64,000 nucleotides of DNA from Cotesia glomerata (taxonomy: Eukaryota > Arthropoda > Insecta > Hymenoptera > Braconidae). The translations under genes were made by a program, and so were the position numbers. Numbering within the stretch: position 1 is the first letter of the stretch; the number at the start of each line of letters is the position of its first letter. Below, piece by piece: positions 51,579 through 63,246 of the stretch. The notes under the pieces are model-generated. The model saw only the letters and a list, made by a program, of their open reading frames with translations. It ran no database searches and was not told the origin of the DNA. The stretch lies in contig NC_058160.1 in the NCBI RefSeq assembly GCF_020080835.1, positions 24,043,152 through 24,107,151 of the forward strand, read 5' to 3'.

Positions 51579-51973
51579 CGAAATTGTCAATTATTGAGGA
51601 ATGCCCATTGCATATTGATAACTAATGATGTTTTTAACTATACAAGCTCATTTCTAAAATTTCTAAATCTAAGACGTGTGTACAGGACAACGTATGTCGG
51701 GTCCGCTAGTAAACATGTAAGTCCACCTCATACTATTACAACCATAAATTGGTTGAATTATCGGATACTTTATCTTTCAGATACTTTGTTTTCCTATTAC
51801 ATTGTTGTAGTAACTCATTCGTTAATCATTTTATAACTAAAATAAAATTTTATTTCGAACAAGAATCGTTAAAATGAATAAAAATAAAATCTGTGTTGAT
51901 TTCAACAATTTTTACACTACATTGATTTATTCCGTAAAATAATTTCCTGATATCTAATTTTTTAATGGACATA

Positions 51974-52185
51974 CAGTACCGACAGAAAATTTCTGGACAA
52001 CCTTCTTGTTTACTTTTTAATTTAAATATGATACATAAACAAATTAACTAGATCTATAAAGAAAATGCTATTTTATTTTACAAAGTGTGTACGATCGTGT
52101 CATTAACTTTCTTCTTGATTTATTTTACTTTTAATAATCGTTTTAATAAATTTTCATATTGTCCGGAAACTTTCTGTCGGTAGTG
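51974..52185. mobile_element. Tc1-like MITE (212 bp)
   Basis: It starts CAGTACCGACAGAAAATTTC after TA (51972-51973) and ends GAAACTTTCTGTCGGTAGTG before TA (52186-52187). CAGTACCGAC with a TA duplication is the usual style of Tc1/mariner ends. The interior is AT-rich and non-coding. Confidence 0.8.
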
Positions 52186-52187
52186 TA

Positions 52188-54396
52188 TATGGTAATATCA
52201 AAAAATTTTTTCACAAGTGTTCACTTTATTGCTGAATAAATACTATCTAATGTTTTTTCCACTAAAAAATCTTACAATCTATAAGATCATAATTGTTTAG
52301 GCGTTTTGTGCAAGACTGTCTCTCCAATGTTACCTCACAAAGTTTGTTGTCTAAAGTTTGACCTTGTTGTCGCAGCAAGATGATCAGTATTTTAGTCTAT
52401 GCCACAAATAAAAAAGGAAAAAAATTAAAGAGAAAAAAAATGTAACAATCTTATAAAATAACGTAGGGAACAATTTAGCTCTTAGCAGAACGTCCGAAGC
52501 AGAGAAGAAGAGAAGAGCGAAAAGGGAAAGATAAAAAATTGCCGATGATAACTTTTACGTGTCTTTTGTCACTGGGATAGGTTTTTTAATTTTTTTACAG
52601 GTCTTTTTGCAGTGAGTTTGTGACAGAGACCGATGGATCGAAACGTCAGATGATAAAAAAGCCACAGATAAATGTAAGCTAATAAGCTCGCCGGCGAATA
52701 AATAATAATAGGTTGTAAAAAATGAATAAATAAAAGTGGAAGTAGAAGTGAGGGTGGACAAAAAAATAGTGGTATTACATTTAATAGGATGGGTGGACAT
52801 AAAAGTACAAGGTAAGCATGTGTACACAACCGTTGGCTCTATTATCACAGCGGGACGCTAATGTTTAAATCGATAGCTGGTTCTTGAAGGGGGTAGGTGC
52901 TAGACTCGATATGCGTCTGCTGGTCTCTCGGGCTTAGAGCTTCTCGATTCTCGGAAAATCCTACTAAAGGAAAATAAGCCCAGAATGAGAAAATGGGAAA
53001 TACGTTGAATACCAATAATGAGAGATAAATTAGTCTGGTCTCTTCGGATGAATTTATTTTTCTCATTTATTTTAACTGCAAACCTCAAATAATTACATTT
53101 TTAACAAATTACTCTAATACTTTGTTTTATTTATTTAAACCTTTCATTTGAAAATAAGAAAAATTGCCTACCTTCACCACTACAAAAATGCTGATAAATT
53201 GAACTGTAAAAATAACATTTTTTTTGCAAGAATTTTCGTTTAAAATGTAGAAAAATTCACCAAGAAATGTTACAAGTTATTTCTTTTTTTCGAAGAAAAA
53301 TTGCAAGTAATTTTGAGTACAATGTATAGTAGTATGGTAGTGATTTCCATGCTACATTGTAAGCATTACCCTTTTTTTCGTGAATATTACGAGAATGGAT
53401 TCTGATATGATAGCAACCATAGCAATGTTGGAAAACTTTTTCTATTATCGTTGTCGACGCTTCGAAATCGAAAAACAGAAAAATAACCTTGCGAGTCTTC
53501 AATGAAGGACCGTATTATACATTACATCGATTTTAATTTGCGCTTTATTTTTTGTTTACTATCTGCACTTCTAAATCTATTTTTATATATTATAAAAAAT
53601 AATTTTTCAATAATATTTATAGCTGATTTGCATTTCAATGCAAAATAATCCTGGCTATTTAATCATAGAGATAGTATTCATAAATTTGATGGTTTTCATA
53701 CTGAGTTATAGTACTTCAGATAAGATTGTTTTTTGTGCATAAGAAACATTGCTTTGGATTTTTTGAGAATCAAATTTTAATATTGAAGTAACATACAACT
53801 AATGTAAAACGTCAAGGTAATCGTTTAATTCCATGGTCCTAAACTTTAACTCGTAAAAATGATTCTTAGAATTCTTATATATTGCATAATTTTTATTTTC
53901 AAAGTTTCTCAAAAATAGAATAAATTAGAAAAAAAATCATTTTTTTTAAATGAAAAAATTGACATTTTTTCTTAATTCTTATACAAAAGAAAATACTTGA
54001 AAAAAAAAAATACTAAAAAATACTAAACTTTCATAAATCAATTTTTTTATTGATTTCCAATTAACATTTTGTTAACATTAAAATTTTTAGAAATACGACA
54101 AAAATGTATTTCTAAAAATTTTCATGATCAATGTTATAAATCCACCGTGAATAGAATATTTAAAAACAAATGTCCAAATTTTGCTGCTCAACATAGATAA
54201 TAATTGCCAACAAAACATCATAAAATTTCCAATTCCATTTGATAGAATTTACTTCAAGTCTCATTATAAAAATGTATTCTGCCAAAAGTTGACGCAAAAT
54301 TACGCAACGTGGCTATTAGTAATAATTAAAAACAAACATGATCCATCTTTTGTTAAAACAGGTTCTAATAAAAGGTTTCATCTGTTCTTTAAATAT
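52188..54396. other. non-coding stretch
   Basis: 52480-53080 is moderately balanced and the rest is AT-rich. Antisense frames of 62-97 codons (52555-53088) overlap in two frames and show no domain. No RNA gene is recognised. Confidence 0.5.
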
Positions 54397-55145
54397 CCCG
54401 GGTCGAAAAATTTAAACTGATTTTAAGCTAAATGATCTGCATTTGAACTTATTGATCTGTATTTGAACTTTTAAAAACATTTTTATCTATATTTGATCTA
54501 CTATTCAAATTATTTTTGATCTGTTTTAAGTCTAAATAACTTTTTAGTAAAGTAATTGTGCAGCTATGAATATTTTATGCTGTTTCTAATCTAATGAGAC
54601 TAAAAAGTTTGATCGGTTTTTAGTCTAGTTAATTTGTAGATGGACTTTATGTATTGTTTTCAAATTCAATATGAAATCTTATATTGTTTTTGATCTACAA
54701 TTTTCACTCTAAATGTTCGAAGGCCAAAAGTCGACTAAGATAGTGACTTATAATTTTTTGGACTCACAAGTATCTCATTCAAAATTATAAGTCGCATTTA
54801 TTTGAAAAAATAAATTAATTTATAATATATTCATGCGCTCTCTTGTTTTATGAACTGAACGTCGATTATAATCTTACATCTGTCATATTTATTTGTCATA
54901 GCTTAACATTTCATGGATTATAAAAGTTTTGTAACTGCGAATATTAGTTGTAGAGATAACTAATAAATCTGTATTAACATACGTATATAAAATAGTTCTC
55001 ATCGTTTGATTATGGATCTAAATCTAGAGTTTTCTAATTATCGTTATTAAACACAATGTAAATACATCGACAAGATTAAAATGTTGACAAGATGACAAGA
55101 TTAATGTTAAATTTTATACTTTCACGCATCATTTAATGAGCGATA

Positions 55146-55205
55146 TTCACTATTTAGTAGTGCAAAGAATACCGCTTGGTATACATTGCACTACGAAATA
55201 GTGAA
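55146..55205. repeat. 60-base hairpin, 28-bp arms
   Basis: The left arm begins TTCACTATTTAGTAGTGCAA and the right arm ends CACTACGAAATAGTGAA. They pair over 28 bases with three mismatches and a four-base loop (GCTT). The size is that of a miRNA precursor stem, but it lies within a mobile-element-like segment, so a repeat origin is more likely. Confidence 0.7.
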
Positions 55206-55296
55206 TAGTCACTATTTCAATTTCAGAGAATGAAAAGCTGTGCCCTGTAGAGGATCTTCGAGGACATGAATAAAATAATAATAAATAAATGAATAT

Positions 55297-55324
55297 ATTA
55301 TTATTATTATTATTATTATTATTA
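55297..55324. repeat. (ATT)n microsatellite
   Basis: A short run of ATT trinucleotides within the CCCGGG-ended element, following AT-rich words that resemble a retroelement tail. Confidence 0.9.
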
Positions 55325-55655
55325 CTACCTAATTCGTAACAGGTCTGTTTTTGATCTACAGGCGATAAAAAACCGACTAAAAATTATGCAACGTTTTGGT
55401 CTGTTTTTGACCTTGATGCGATCAAAACCAGTTAAATGATTGTGACAAAAAAAGTCTGATTTTGGTCTTGAAACAATAGAAAACAATTTTATTATAACAT
55501 TAAAAATGATCTGAAATTGGTATGAATTGGGAATAGTACGGGCAAAAACAAATTAAATTCTTATATAATATAGATGCACATAATAAAATTAAATTGAATG
55601 AAAAATATTAAAAATTTTTATTAATCATAAAACAGACTAAATTTTTCGACCCGGG

Positions 55656-58600
55656 ATGCAAATAACTGAAATGTACATGCATACATATATAGTTCGTATA
55701 TATAACATATAAATAGTGCTAGGTCATATTCTACCCTTATGTTCTTTATATCATATCAGCAACAATGTGAGCCGGGCGTATAGTAGTATCACGATTAGAG
55801 TTTCATGCCCCCATTAAATACAACGCACTTGCTCGGAGGCATAAAAAATACCCGAGGGTTGTACGGCGTGACATGACGTTATAAACTTGTTATAACAATA
55901 TATAGCGTCAGTGGGTACTCCCTTTACAATCTACACTACGTTATATAAATATATAAATATAAATTTTTAGTTATGGCTGAAAATATAACAAAACTCCCTC
56001 AACCGAATATGCTCGTTTATCACTTGTTTATCTTTAGTGATATATACTCGCTCTTACGTTCAAGTTAAATATTTACCATCTTCGAGATTAAGTGAAGACT
56101 TTAACTTCATTCTTAAATCTCAACTCTTCTTACTTTAAATTTATCGCATGGTTATTTTTTACCTCAGTTATATTTTGCTACAGGTAACGTGTAATAGTAC
56201 AGTCGTAAATAAGGAAAATCATATAAGATGATCAGTAGATGAATTATAAGCTAGATTTAGATCTTAAATGGCGCTCAATTTACTTTTAAGTCTCAATTAT
56301 CCTGTTTCTTTTCGATTATATCACTTTTGAGGAAATAATTTAGTCTTGAGGCGAGAATTTAAGACGTTTCTTAAAGCTCGATAAAAAAGAACAACAAATA
56401 TTTCCTCTATCCAAACTTTTAGTATTCATTTATTTATATTTCAAGAATACAAAAAAAATTTTTAATAAAAAAAAGCAAAAATTAAAAATGGTAGAGACAG
56501 ATAAAGTGAGGGGTCAAAAAAAATTGCGCGCTCTGATTGATAATATTTTGCCCTTTTACATGGAAAAAAAAGTGATTCTAATTTTGTATAACGGTGGTGC
56601 TATTTTCGACTCAGTGGTATTATAAATGATGTTCTTAGTATGATAATTGTGGAGGTGTAATACATTAGATACAAATTTAGAATCATCTATTTCCGAGTGG
56701 TAATTGGAAAGGAAAAATAAAAGGAGATTCTTAATTAGTAAGAATTTTGTTACAACCCCTTACTTACTACAGAAAAGGAAAAAAAAATTTGTTTGCTAAA
56801 TGGCGATTGTTTGAAAAAACAGATTAATTTTGTTCACTTTTTGGAATTTTTTGGAAATATTAAACATCGAAATTTTGACATCACTCTCGTAGGAGCTACA
56901 AAAGAATATATCTAGAGAAAATCTATGTCAAATTTCAAGTAAATTAGTTGATTACAACTTGAGATATTACATCAAATGTTTTAATAAAAGTAGTTTAGAG
57001 GAAACCGTTTTTAAAGAAACCTTGAAAAATGCTTATAATACCATATTCTTGAACGTGTAAATTTTATAAATATGAAAAAAAATTTTTTTTTTATTTCTAG
57101 ACTAGAAAACCCTCTTAAACGAAATGTATCAACATCAACAAGTGAAGTGTCAATATGTAAAAAAAAGTAAAAAATTCAGACTCACCATTTTTTACAAAAT
57201 TTTTCTCTGGATACTCGCAGTCGTTGATCAAAAAATGATAACATCTGATGCTCGGTGATAAAACTGGAGACCTTTAAATGTTTCACTGTTGATTTTATGG
57301 GAATGCGTGAGCACGCGGTCATTAATCAAAACTTGTCAATACTATAGCTTGCATCTGTCTATAGTCTCATTTCAGTGTCCTATAAATAAAAATACAAATT
57401 TTTTTTTTAGAAGAAAATATGTTACCCATCGACATTTTAATGAGAAAAAAGGGTGAAAAGAGTTATTTTTGCAAATTTGACTTTGCTAAAATTAGGTAAT
57501 CAATTTCGAGTCAAACCTCAAGATGCATGTATGGAAGTCCTGCAAATTCTATAATATGTGATAGCCTTATTCTGGGCAAGCTTACAGTTAAACGGATGTT
57601 GGCATACACCGCCTTAGGCTGTCTTTCTGGTAGTTCAAGTGGAACTAAAATTTCGCAGCAAACTTACCATATTAGCTCGATATAAATTCATGTTGACTTG
57701 GTTCAGACTTGATGTGTTTTTTAGATCACAAGATTTGATAATTTGAAATAAGATTAATTATATAACTTTTTGATTCACACTTGAAGACTAAAAAAAAATT
57801 CTGGTTGTTTATTATTTTGAACTGAAGTTATGATTATACAAAATTGACGGTTTCGAATGCTTAACTTACTTTGCATGATGGAAATTTTCAATGTAATAAT
57901 AATTACCAGAGTTAAAAATACTGTCTAAAATAACAAAAGTAAGAAGTAAAATGCAGTAAAAAGATAAAAAAAACGATCAGATGTAAAACATTTAGAGTTT
58001 TCTGGAACAAACAAAAGCTTAGATATTTTATGTGAAAAGTTTTCTGCAGTTTGTACAACGAGACAAGACTAAAGTGTTGTCACAAAAAACTCTACAATGC
58101 GTTTAGCTTTATCGTCAATTCATGGTATGACGTGTGTCATAACAGACTTTGAGATGTTCTAGTCTAGTGTCTAATGCTGAAAATAATCAGTAACAGAATT
58201 AAATGATCCTATTCTATTGAAGTACAAACAAGTACTATATATATTTTTTGTCAAATTCATCTCACACGTTTCAGTGTGACTGACAGTTTAAAACTTACCG
58301 CTCTGAAACAAGAAAAACTGAAAATATTGAATTGTCATCGCTTAGCAAATTTTACTTCAAAATATTGGATAGTAATTGTAATCTCATTACAATGGATGTA
58401 GATGCAAAACAAATAGAATAACATTCAATTTTGCCTATCTATACTAATGAGTCACTTTATCTGCATCTGACACAATCAAAAAGTAAACAAAAATACGCCG
58501 ATTGAGTGTATTTGAATATTACAAAGTTGAATTATGTCAAAAACAATTTTAATTCTTTTTTTACTCAGTCTTATATTGGCTATTTACTGGTATAAATTTT

Positions 58601-59769
58601 CAGTCTATTTAATTTATTAAATAGAGTCTAGTGGAACAATAATATAGTACAGTAAAATAACGTATAAATTACAATTATATTTGAAATGGTAAAATGTTGT
58701 GAAATCATGAAACTTTGAATAATAATTATTATTCTTTGTAACTTTCAAGAGTTATTTTCAAGAAATATCAATTTATATTGTACATTTAGTCCCATGAATA
58801 ATATCTCTTTGTCACTTTTCAAACTTAACATCTAACGAAACAAATTAATTTTTTTCTCAAACTGTTCAAAATTGTTTAAATTTCCATATTTTTAAGAGTT
58901 TTTCCACTGTAGCATCAATAAAGTTTCAATTAGAGTTTAATTAATTATTATGATGAATGTAATTTGACAATATTAAATTAAATATGGGTCACTTAGAGTT
59001 ATTGAAATATAGTGCAATATATATCAAATCTATTCATGCTCCAACTACAGCTGTTTCAAAAAAAATACTTAGAAGTTTTAATAAGGATAAGGAATGTATC
59101 AATCATCGGATGACTCGATCAACGCTACTGATATGTATGACTAAAAAAAAGTGTGTAAAATTTTGTTCTAAAATTTAGTTATTAAAAAAAAAAATAAAAA
59201 AATTTATCAATGACAAGTAATTTTTATTTTCTGTTTTTATTCTCCAGAGTTATATCCCATATTGCGTCAGCATGCTGTCCTGCAGCCACTATAACTGTAT
59301 AATATAGTGTACAATATAAAGTATATAATATTACAGTGCGGTTTTACGAGCGATAGTGGAGATATACTGGTGATTTGAAAGAATGTTAAATATTTTTTTT
59401 GTTTACTAAGACTCAGCTTCGTTTTATTTCTCTTAGTTATATATTATATTATGGTAGTTTGTTATATATATCTTCAGCAACCAGACAAAAATTCTCTCAC
59501 AAAAATAAATATTATTTAATTATCTATTAACATCACTTGAAATGTGAAATTCTTTTCATAATTTCTTCGAATTATTATTCTTTATTAGTTTTGATGAAAA
59601 AAAAAGCTGTAAAATATCGAAATGATCTGCTATTGCCATTAAAACGATAGAATGGATCCCGGACGTTGGCTAATTTTCGCTCGACTGACTATTACAGCTG
59701 TAATTAAACATCACTGTTTTGTCAACAATTTTATTGCCGGTGGTTAAAGAAATTGACAGTAAGAATTTC
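55656..59769. other. non-coding 4 kb upstream of the gene
   Basis: Mostly AT-rich with no exon recognised. 55730-55900 is balanced. The frame at 58984-59178 (64 codons) is not domain-bearing. The last few hundred bases (59650-59770) are more balanced and should contain proximal regulatory sequence of the downstream gene. That is inferred from position only. Confidence 0.5.
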
Positions 59770-59777
59770 TATAAAAG
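59770..59777 (+). promoter_or_regulatory. TATA box of the His-rich protein gene
   Basis: TATAAAAG lies 69 bases before the proposed start codon, in a short balanced-composition stretch. An initiator-like GCAGTT (A at 59805) lies 35 bases downstream of the TATA start. Start sites between about 59800 and 59806 would fit a focused insect core promoter. A canonical TATA box suggests tissue- or stage-restricted expression, which is an inference. Confidence 0.65.
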
Positions 59778-59800
59778 TCGCTGCGCTACGGGTACTTTAT

Positions 59801-59842
59801 ATGCAGTTTTTGATCGGACGGTTTCACAGTAGCACGATATGA
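59801..59842 (+). other. possible 13-codon upstream ORF
   Basis: An ATG at 59801 opens a frame of 13 codons whose TGA overlaps the main start codon in the arrangement ATGA (59839-59842). Whether it is in the mRNA depends on the start site. Transcription starting at the initiator-like A at 59805 would exclude it. Confidence 0.35.
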
Positions 59843-62800
59843 TTTTGCGGGTAAGTGATTTAATAACAACGTGTCTGCTTTTGAATGGTGTATTTTTAAT
59901 TAAAAAATCTTTAAAGTGATTCTTAGGTTATTTTTCGAGTTTATAGTTCTAATAAAATTAAAATTTTATTTTCAAAAATATTTGCATATTTAAAAGCTTC
60001 ACTCACAATTTCGATTTCAAATTTTCAATAGGTCTTGCTAAATTTGACAATTGTACAATACAACAACATCAATTTTAACATTTCCACAAGCGACATATTA
60101 GCATAATGTTTGAATGAGTAGTAGCAACTTCGTTGTTTTGAATATTATCACACACTTAATTGTAGTAACCAAAATTGAATGGTTACTGCTCGTGACACCT
60201 AATTATACTAGATTGAAAAGCTTTTGACCGAACACATGTGGTAATGTAAAACGTAAGCTTAAGAACAACTACACTAAGCTCCAACGTAAAAAGTTTATTT
60301 ATAAAAATAATATCTTAGAGTGAAAAATTAATTAGTGATATAACGTAATCTTTTGATTATTCAACTGTTACAATTATAATTTTAATTATTATTAATAAAA
60401 CTATTTTATGCAGCAAAATCTCGCGAATTTTAAATTCTATTCATGTTTGTTTCCATTCTAGTAATATATGCATATTAAAAATGAAAATTATAAATGGGTT
60501 CGTCAGTATTTCTATGTGAGAATGAATAAAGCTATTAATGAATTTCCGGGCGCATAATTTTTACCGGGTTAACCGGAAATGAGAAGAAAAGAAAACTCGA
60601 GCGGAAAAAAATTTATTTCAACACGAACATTTCTCACGTTGCGTGATAATATTCATTCAAAGAAAAAAAAAAACGGGGGTTCAAGTTCTTACTCCTAATT
60701 GTACATAATAATATCAATTTGTATGGATATGGAATTTCGTTATAATTTCAATTTTAACCGAGCGGTTTTTTGTTTGCTAAAATAACTTTAATTATTTCAG
60801 TTTCAATTCTGTTTAATTAATTATACTACGGCAAGTTGTATAGCGAATGAATGTGACGCAATTCTCAAAGGTAGACTTTGCTTCGCTAGTATTGGTGTGG
60901 TTGTTATTCCAACGAAATTGAGGTATACATAAATTCACGTAAACAGCTTCATATACCAATCAGTAAGATCTTTTAGAATAAATGGTTTCGTCGTTGATTG
61001 GACTCGAAATTGTTAAAGTATTTATAGCTTAATTTCCCAAGGGAATTAAATGCTAACTCTATTTTAATCAATCGATAACCAGAAGCTTTTTTCCACAATC
61101 GAGACTTAATTAGTTATTTCAACTTATTCACTTTCGATTCTTTTTTTGTCTCCAACCGCCGGCTAATTGTTAAATAAAACGGTGTAGATATATGATATAA
61201 TATAATTTTGCTGATGCTGAGTCAAGCTAGTGAGTAGCAAAACCATTTTCCATTCCGACTATCGTTTTACAATCAGCCGGCGGGTGAGATATTTGGAAAA
61301 GGATATCTAAAAAGAGGGGTTGGGAAATGATAATGGACGAATTCACGAGGATTTAGTGGATATTATCTCGTTGTTCCGCTTGAACGTGCAGGACGAACTC
61401 GGCAAGTTGCTTGATCTCGAAGTTTTGAACTAAATGCCATAGACTGTGAAGGACGGTTAATACATATATCCATATTCATACCTATATCTTGCAAGGTCCT
61501 AGAAACACTTTGTTGAAAATTAACTGATAAGCGAAGAGAAGGAGACCGTTAAGTCAATTTTCTAAGGTGTATTAATATGTATTAATATACTTTTAATAGT
61601 GGGCTTTGGTGGTGATCGCCCTTGCGATTGGAACTACTGATGCGATATATCAGGACCCACGTACAAGGAACCAACAATTTACGGGACAGGCTACCAAAGA
61701 TGAGACAAATGGTGCGGATGACTTGGTTAGAGTTACACGAGACGCCGAGACCCCGAAGGCACCTGCTATCGCAGATATACGGGATTCTCAAACCCACCAG
61801 GAGGTAAGTATTACTAACTTTGTAACTTTAAACCTGACATATACGGATGATGATTGATAATGAAAAATACGGATTTTCTTAATCTTGTAGAAAACTTTGA
61901 ACAAGCGACAAATAGGTCCATTTGCGGTTCCTGCAGTTCCACCGGTATTTCTGCCGAATAAGCTTCAGGAAAACGTTATTGTTGGCTTGAAAACTCCTGA
62001 TAACCTGCAAAAAGTTTCACCGAGAGTAGATGATACTGTTGTCAGTGCGACTTTCCATCATGGTTTTCATCATGGTCACCATCATGGACATCATCACGGT
62101 CATGAACACAAGCATGGACATCACTCAAAACACGACCACGGGCATCATCATAAACACGAACATGGTCATCATCATAAACACGGGCACGAACACAAGCATG
62201 GTCATGATCATCATGAAGATCATCATCATCATGAAGATCACCATCATGGTCACAAAGAGGATCATAAGCATGACCATCACGAGGACCATCATCATGGACA
62301 TCATCATGGACACGATCATAAGCATAAACATGAACACAAACATGAAGCCCATCATGGCCACGAACATAAACATGATCATGGACATCATCATAAGCATGGT
62401 CATCATCACCACTCGAAGCATGAGCATCATGAGGATCATAAACATCACGCCGAGCATCACCATCATCACAAACACCATCATCATAATGAGCACCATCATC
62501 ATCACGATCATCACCATGTCAATGAGCACCACCACCACCATCAGCACAAAGAAACTGAATCCCACCACCATCATCATGGACATGAACACAAGGAGGAGCA
62601 TAAGCATGAGCACAAGCAAGATCATCATCATAAGCATGGTCATGAACATAAAGAAGAACATAAAGAGGAGCACCATCATGGACATCATGAAGATCATCAT
62701 CATAAACATGGTCATGAACACAAACATGGCCACCATGAAGACCATCATCATGGCCATCATGAAGATCATCATCATAAACATGGACACGAACATAAGCATG

Positions 62801-63246
62801 ACCATCATGAAGACCATCACCATGGACATCATGAAGAGCATAAGCATGGGCATAAAGAAGATCATAAGCATAAGCACCATCATGATCACAAGCATGGTCA
62901 TCATGAGGATCATCATCATGGACATCACGAAGACCATCATCACAAACATGGACATGAACACAAGCATAATCATCACGAGGGCCATCATCATGGTCATCAT
63001 CACTCTCTGCATCACGCGCATGAGGAAGAACACCATGCTCACCATGGTCACGAACATCATGGCCATCACTTGGATGATGATTTCAAAGGTTATCAGTTCG
63101 ATGCTACTCAAGCACATGAAGACTACATTTTCCCTGAAGATTTGTCTTCTACAACACTGCTTGATAAAGTAGCTCACGTTGAGTTGAAGAAAAACCCCCA
63201 AGTCATGATTCAGGACGTTCCTAATTCTAATGTAAAAGAAACATGA
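59839..63246 (+). CDS. secreted histidine-rich, probably metal-binding protein (3 exons)
   Basis: Exons are 59839-59850, 61600-61803 and 61891-63246, giving 523 residues. Introns (1749 and 87 bases) are GT-AG with GTAAGT donors, all phase 0. The 12-base first exon was chosen because joining it to exon 2 yields a clean signal peptide, MILRWALVVIALAIGTTDA, with a likely cut after Ala19. It also lies 69 bases below a TATA box with a purine at -3. Residues 20-127 are polar, with a dibasic Lys77-Arg78 followed by a Pro/Val-rich stretch (GPFAVPAVPPVFLP). Residues 128-465 are almost only His, Gly, Glu, Asp and Lys in motifs such as HHEDHHHGH and HKHGHEHKH. Residues 466-523 are an acidic, non-repetitive tail. 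No cysteine-rich, enzymatic or membrane domain is seen. His-rich secreted proteins generally bind Zn, Cu or Ni, so a metal-binding or pH-responsive role is an inference. No orthologue is recognised. Confidence 0.85.
59851..61599 (+). other. intron 1 of the His-rich protein gene
   Basis: The donor is GTAAGTGATT right after the four-codon exon. The acceptor TTTTAATAG has a weak pyrimidine tract. The intron is AT-rich with no exon recognised. 60840-60910, 61200-61330 and 61370-61520 are more balanced. A long first intron behind a signal-peptide-splitting first exon is common in insect secreted-protein genes and could hold enhancers. Confidence 0.75.
61804..61890 (+). other. intron 2 (87 bases) of the His-rich protein gene
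   Basis: The donor is GAG|GTAAGT and the acceptor is AATCTTGTAG|AAA. The length is divisible by three, but an in-frame TGA at 61855-61857 means that retaining the intron would end the protein after about 90 residues, before the His block. Confidence 0.85.
62056..63069 (+). repeat. coding low-complexity His/Gly/Glu/Asp/Lys block
   Basis: This is a 1014-base purine-pyrimidine patterned segment made of CAY, GAN and AAR codons. A longer unit, roughly HHEDHHHGHHEDHHHKHGHE with HKHG, recurs imperfectly around 62650-62850 and again at 62895-62980. Synonymous CAT/CAC differences between copies show that the units are not a very recent perfect expansion. The composition keeps all three plus-strand frames, and one antisense frame, open for long distances. 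Confidence 0.9.

Larger units (their letters stand above)
49216..51709 (+). mobile_element. non-autonomous Helitron with nested insertion
   Basis: The proposed 5' end TCTTTATATATATA follows a host A at 49215. After the nested element the Helitron resumes with TTTCTTCTGTGCGTGTGTTT, CTCCTCCTAAACGGCTGG and ACCGATTTTAATG, words typical of insect non-autonomous Helitrons. The 3' end has a hairpin with 9-base arms (51673-51681 and 51690-51698, three G-U pairs), a 7-base spacer and CTAG (51706-51709) followed by a host T, as expected of Helitrons. No Rep/helicase frame is present. Without the nested element it would be about 0.9 kb. Confidence 0.7.
54397..55655. mobile_element. 1.26 kb element with CCCGGGTCGAAAAATTTA termini
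   Basis: The left end CCCGGGTCGAAAAATTTAAA continues CTG. The right end in reverse complement reads CCCGGGTCGAAAAATTTAGT and continues CTG, so the terminal inverted repeats are about 23 bases. The flanks are AT on both sides. The interior has recurring TTTTTGATCTG, GATCTGTTTT and AGTCTA words, a 60-base hairpin (55146-55205), a possible A-rich tail (about 55268-55290) and an ATT microsatellite (55297-55324). No transposase frame is seen. The same terminal word occurs at 21081-21090. Confidence 0.65.

Noticed and set aside
62030..63172. 380-codon alternative plus-strand frame
   Set aside because: An off-frame reading of the His block (Met/Ile/Thr-rich); the in-frame reading continues from a signal peptide with good splice sites.
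62125..63201. 358-codon antisense open frame
   Set aside because: It is the mirror of the His-rich coding block. CAY/GAN codons read in antisense give Met/Val/Phe runs, and there is no splice, start or domain support.
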